From positions 1 to 8,760 of the forward strand of contig JAITPL010000044.1 of the NCBI GenBank assembly GCA_031289445.1: a stretch of 8,760 nt of DNA, in the 5' to 3' direction. Origin of the DNA: Tannerella sp. GTDB taxonomy: Bacteria; Bacteroidota; Bacteroidia; Bacteroidales; Tannerellaceae. The notes under the pieces were generated by a model that ran no database searches, had not been told where the DNA came from, and saw only the letters and a list, made by a program, of their open reading frames with translations. Position 1 is the stretch's first letter, and each line of letters starts with the position of its first letter. The position numbers were made by a program, and so were the translations under genes. This document shows positions 7,193 to 8,760 of the stretch, in pieces.

Positions 7193-7215
7193 GAAGTGAA
7201 TATCACCTCTTCCGT
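7193..7215. repeat. Single copy of the GAAGTGAATATC motif in the GH29 leader
   Basis: The 12-mer GAAGTGAATATC (7193-7204) is identical to the core of both repeat copies upstream of GH78. As in copy 1 there, TTCCG follows a few bases later (7210-7214). Read on the minus strand it contains GTGA-TAT-TCAC, a small hairpin that would lie in the 5' untranslated region of GH29. An 11-bp palindrome CTTCGGCGAAG (7186-7196) overlaps it. The copy is isolated and is recognised only by comparison with the 3056-3132 pair. Confidence 0.6.
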
Positions 7216-7219
7216 AGCG

Positions 7220-7227
7220 CAAAAGTA
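7220..7227 (-). promoter_or_regulatory. Bacteroidetes-type -7 promoter box for the GH29-GH95-GH78 operon
   Basis: The minus strand reads TACTTTTG here, a full match to the Bacteroidetes sigma -7 consensus TAnnTTTG, followed by CGC. Transcription would start a few bases further on, leaving a leader of about 75 nt before the GH29 ATG at 7137. Upstream lies an A/T-rich tract (7229-7240) but no clear TTTG at the expected -33 spacing, so the match is half-complete. I found no full TAnnTTTG box in the gaps before GH95 or GH78, which supports one promoter for all three genes. Confidence 0.5.
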
Positions 7228-7261
7228 CATAAAAAAATATGATTATCCTCATCTTGTCTTA

Positions 7262-7425
7262 ACATCTCGTAGAGATGTATCGCTCGGTAGCAAATGAATT
7301 TTACCCTATTCTCCGCATTCCGTCAGGAATGCATCCTGATCTACCGAGCGACGCATTCCTAACGGAATGCGCTATGTAGGCATATATCGTTTTCTACCGA
7401 GCGATGCATTACTAACGGAATGCAT
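7262..7425. repeat. REP-like cluster: four hairpins with a shared 11-bp head
   Basis: Four palindromes sit in the gap between the phosphatase and GH29. A is ACATCTC with GAGATGT (7262-7278, 3-nt loop). B is GCATTCC with GGAATGC (7315-7332, loop GTCA). C is CGCATTCC with GGAATGCG (7352-7371, loop TAAC). D is ATGCATTAC with GGAATGCAT (7404-7425, loop TAAC, one mismatch). The head CTACCGAGCGA occurs exactly at 7341-7351 (just before C) and 7394-7404 (overlapping D by one base). Its reverse complement occurs at 7280-7290, just after A. So A is a head-plus-hairpin unit in inverted orientation to C and D, while B has no head of its own. None is followed by a T tract, so they do not look like simple terminators. 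No transposase is encoded nearby. Confidence 0.8.
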
Positions 7426-7489
7426 AGGATGATAGTACGTATTGCGGATAATCATTAAATAAAACTATCGGTAAAGGTACGGATAATTT

Positions 7490-8497
7490 TTAATTTTGAG
7501 TTGAATCCGAAGGTGTTTCTTGTACCGGTTGTTCATTACACAACCTGTCGCGTATCAGCCAGCCACCTGCCAAACCCAACAATAAAGCCAGTATTAATGC
7601 GGCAATTATGATAACCTGAGAAACAGGGCGGCTTTTTTTTTGTTTTGAAACATTCGCCTCATTCTGCTTTTCCGTATCAGCAGTTTGTTCAGCGCCGCTA
7701 TTCGACAGAATTTCTTCCGTTACCGGTTCGTCGTTTTGGTATTCGATTAAAATCACAGTAACATTATCCTTGCCGCCTTTTTCGTTGGCAGCTTCAATCA
7801 ATCCCTGTACTTTTTCGTTGAGCGGGATTTTTTGCTGCAACACCTCGACCATTTCGACAGTTTTCAGCATATCACACAAGCCGTCGGAACAAAGCAAAAG
7901 CGTGGTGTCGGGTAAAAGCTGAAAAATGGCGGCTTCGAGAAAATCTTCGTCATTTACCTGATGGCGTGCCGAACCGACATCGCGCCCAATCACATTACGC
8001 TGCGGGTGATTCATCGCTTCGTCTTCGGTAAGGTCGCCTATTTCTTCGCGGTAGCCCACAAGCGAATGGTCGTGCGAGAGCTTTTTCAACTCGCCGCCGC
8101 GGTACCCGTACAGGCGTGTATCGCCTACATGTACCATGTTGATTTGCTTGCGCTCCACCTCAACCAAACACGCCGTGAGCACACAGCTCATATTGGCAAA
8201 CTGCGGTTGTGCGGCGCGTTCTTCCACGATTTTATTGTTTGCCTCCACAACTGCCTGCTTGAGTAAATCAAGACGCTCGCCGTTGGGGAAGTTTTCGAGA
8301 TATTCCACGATGGTTTTTTGGGCGATTGCCGCCGCCACTTCGCCACCTTCGTAACCGCCCACGCCGTCGATTGCAACAGCCAGAATATGCTTGTCGTCCC
8401 ATATCTGCTGTGCGATAAAAGCATCTTCATTATTGGTGCGGTGTTTCCCTATATCTGTATTTCCCTTAAAGGAAATCGAACTTTTATATTTTTCCAT
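7490..8497 (-). CDS. PP2C/PPM-family Ser/Thr protein phosphatase with C-terminal membrane anchor
   Basis: The 335-residue product should dephosphorylate Ser/Thr phosphoproteins using two metal ions. The catalytic domain (about 8-252) carries the PPM motifs in order: RTNNEDA with D25, AIDGVGGYEGGE with D44, the ANMSCVLTACLVE strand, VHVGDTRLYGYR (123-133), LLCSDGLCD with D205, and GGKDNVTVILIEY with D244. Together D25, D44, D205 and D244 match the usual metal ligands. The familiar GGH after DGxGG is GGYEGGE here. A polar linker rich in Glu, Gln and Lys (about 253-292) leads to one membrane helix (about 293-314) and a short Pro/Ser/Thr-rich tail, so the enzyme is probably a tail-anchored inner-membrane protein with the phosphatase in the cytoplasm. 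The gene starts 20 bp after the stop of the upstream gene with no room for a promoter, which suggests co-transcription. Its kinase partner is not in the window. Confidence 0.93.
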   Translation of the reverse strand: MEKYKSSISFKGNTDIGKHRTNNEDAFIAQQIWDDKHILAVAIDGVGGYEGGEVAAAIAQKTIVEYLENFPNGERLDLLKQAVVEANNKIVEERAAQPQFANMSCVLTACLVEVERKQINMVHVGDTRLYGYRGGELKKLSHDHSLVGYREEIGDLTEDEAMNHPQRNVIGRDVGSARHQVNDEDFLEAAIFQLLPDTTLLLCSDGLCDMLKTVEMVEVLQQKIPLNEKVQGLIEAANEKGGKDNVTVILIEYQNDEPVTEEILSNSGAEQTADTEKQNEANVSKQKKSRPVSQVIIIAALILALLLGLAGGWLIRDRLCNEQPVQETPSDSTQN

Positions 8498-8517
8498 TGC
8501 TGATTTTTAATCGGTAA

Positions 8518-8760
8518 TTATTTGTTTATCAAAAATTTGACGCTCACGGTATCATTGATAAAAATATCGGAATTGTGAGGCAAACTTACCCATTCGATAT
8601 TTCCGCCGACGCTTAACGGAACGAGCGTGGAATTTTTCCTGGCCTTACCGAAAGCGGCAAGTTTGAACAGGTCACCCTCTTTTTTTATTTGAACGTACCC
8701 GTTTCCCATTTCGCTGCTGTCCAGTTTCAAGATATGCGAACCTGTACGGGTGTCGTTTTT
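8518..8760 (-). CDS. 3' end of a truncated gene; product possibly ends in an FHA-like domain
   Basis: The minus-strand frame is open from the window edge for 80 codons and ends at TAA 8520-8518. The real start lies beyond 8760; the only internal candidates (such as a TTG at 8730) would give an unconvincingly small protein. The visible part is beta-strand-like and includes GYVQIKKEGDLFKLAAFG, then NSTLVPLSVGG, and ends NSDIFINDTVSVKFLINK. An N-x-T element followed by a hydrophobic closing strand is reminiscent of the end of an FHA phosphothreonine-binding domain, and FHA genes often neighbour PP2C phosphatases. This is a weak resemblance, not an identification. That it is a real coding 3' end is likely, given the close 20-bp spacing to the phosphatase. 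Confidence 0.65.
   Translation of the reverse strand, partial: KNDTRTGSHILKLDSSEMGNGYVQIKKEGDLFKLAAFGKARKNSTLVPLSVGGNIEWVSLPHNSDIFINDTVSVKFLINK

Noticed and set aside
7138..7230. Longer start for GH29 at 7230, adding 31 residues
   Set aside because: The added sequence is not signal-like and would put a real signal peptide 32 residues in. It would also begin only about as far downstream as the -7 box at 7220-7227 itself, so the transcript would not include it.
7262..7425. Hairpin cluster as a simple transcription terminator for the phosphatase gene
   Set aside because: None of the stems is followed by a T tract on the minus strand, and the shared head sequence indicates a repeat family. A weak Rho-type or processing role cannot be excluded.
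1..8760. An undescribed defence, toxin-antitoxin or mobile system
   Set aside because: I looked at all the gaps and reading frames on both strands. Every sizeable gene falls into a known family except the truncated one at the right edge, and no transposase, integrase, reverse transcriptase, nuclease or small toxin-antitoxin pair is visible.

Overview
The window looks like a Bacteroidales chromosome (Bacteroides/Parabacteroides/Dysgonomonas-like). The evidence is the glycoside hydrolase content with Sec and lipoprotein signals, A/T-rich leaders without Shine-Dalgarno sites, one good Bacteroidetes-type -7 box, and gaps filled with short degenerate tandem and palindromic repeats. The exact genus cannot be read from this sequence. 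All six recognised genes are on the minus strand, so transcription runs from high to low coordinates.

Layout in the direction of transcription: (1) 8760-8518, the 3' end of a truncated gene whose visible end is weakly reminiscent of an FHA domain; (2) 8497-7490, a PP2C-family Ser/Thr protein phosphatase with a C-terminal membrane anchor, 20 bp behind it and probably in the same operon; (3) 7489-7138, a gap holding a cluster of hairpins that share a constant 11-bp head, then a promoter-like box; (4) 7137-5794, a secreted GH29 alpha-L-fucosidase-like enzyme; (5) 5645-3147, a GH95 lipoprotein (alpha-L-fucosidase or alpha-L-galactosidase); (6) 3036-913, a secreted GH78-type alpha-L-rhamnosidase-like enzyme; (7) 726-67, a YhhN/TMEM86-family membrane protein. 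A probable plus-strand terminator at 26-48 suggests that a convergent gene lies to the left.

The three hydrolases look like one exported deoxysugar-trimming cassette. They would remove terminal alpha-L-fucose (or L-galactose) and alpha-L-rhamnose from a complex glycan such as pectin side chains, a plant or algal polymer, or host or bacterial surface glycans. No SusC/SusD pair, regulator or transporter is present in the window, so it is not a complete polysaccharide utilisation locus as seen. The phosphatase and its partner are a separate signalling unit.

The most unusual feature is in the gaps. Each gap around the hydrolases carries a different repeat family: a 21-bp array (756-912), a 43-bp-period pair (3056-3132), 29-bp units built from internal heptamers (5651-5737), a second heptamer run (5755-5810), and the head-plus-hairpin cluster (7262-7425). 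The stop codons of all three hydrolase genes lie inside or exactly at the edge of such repeats. In GH29 and GH95 the last few residues are encoded by repeat sequence. I see no CRISPR array, tRNA, rRNA, transposase or obvious new defence system.
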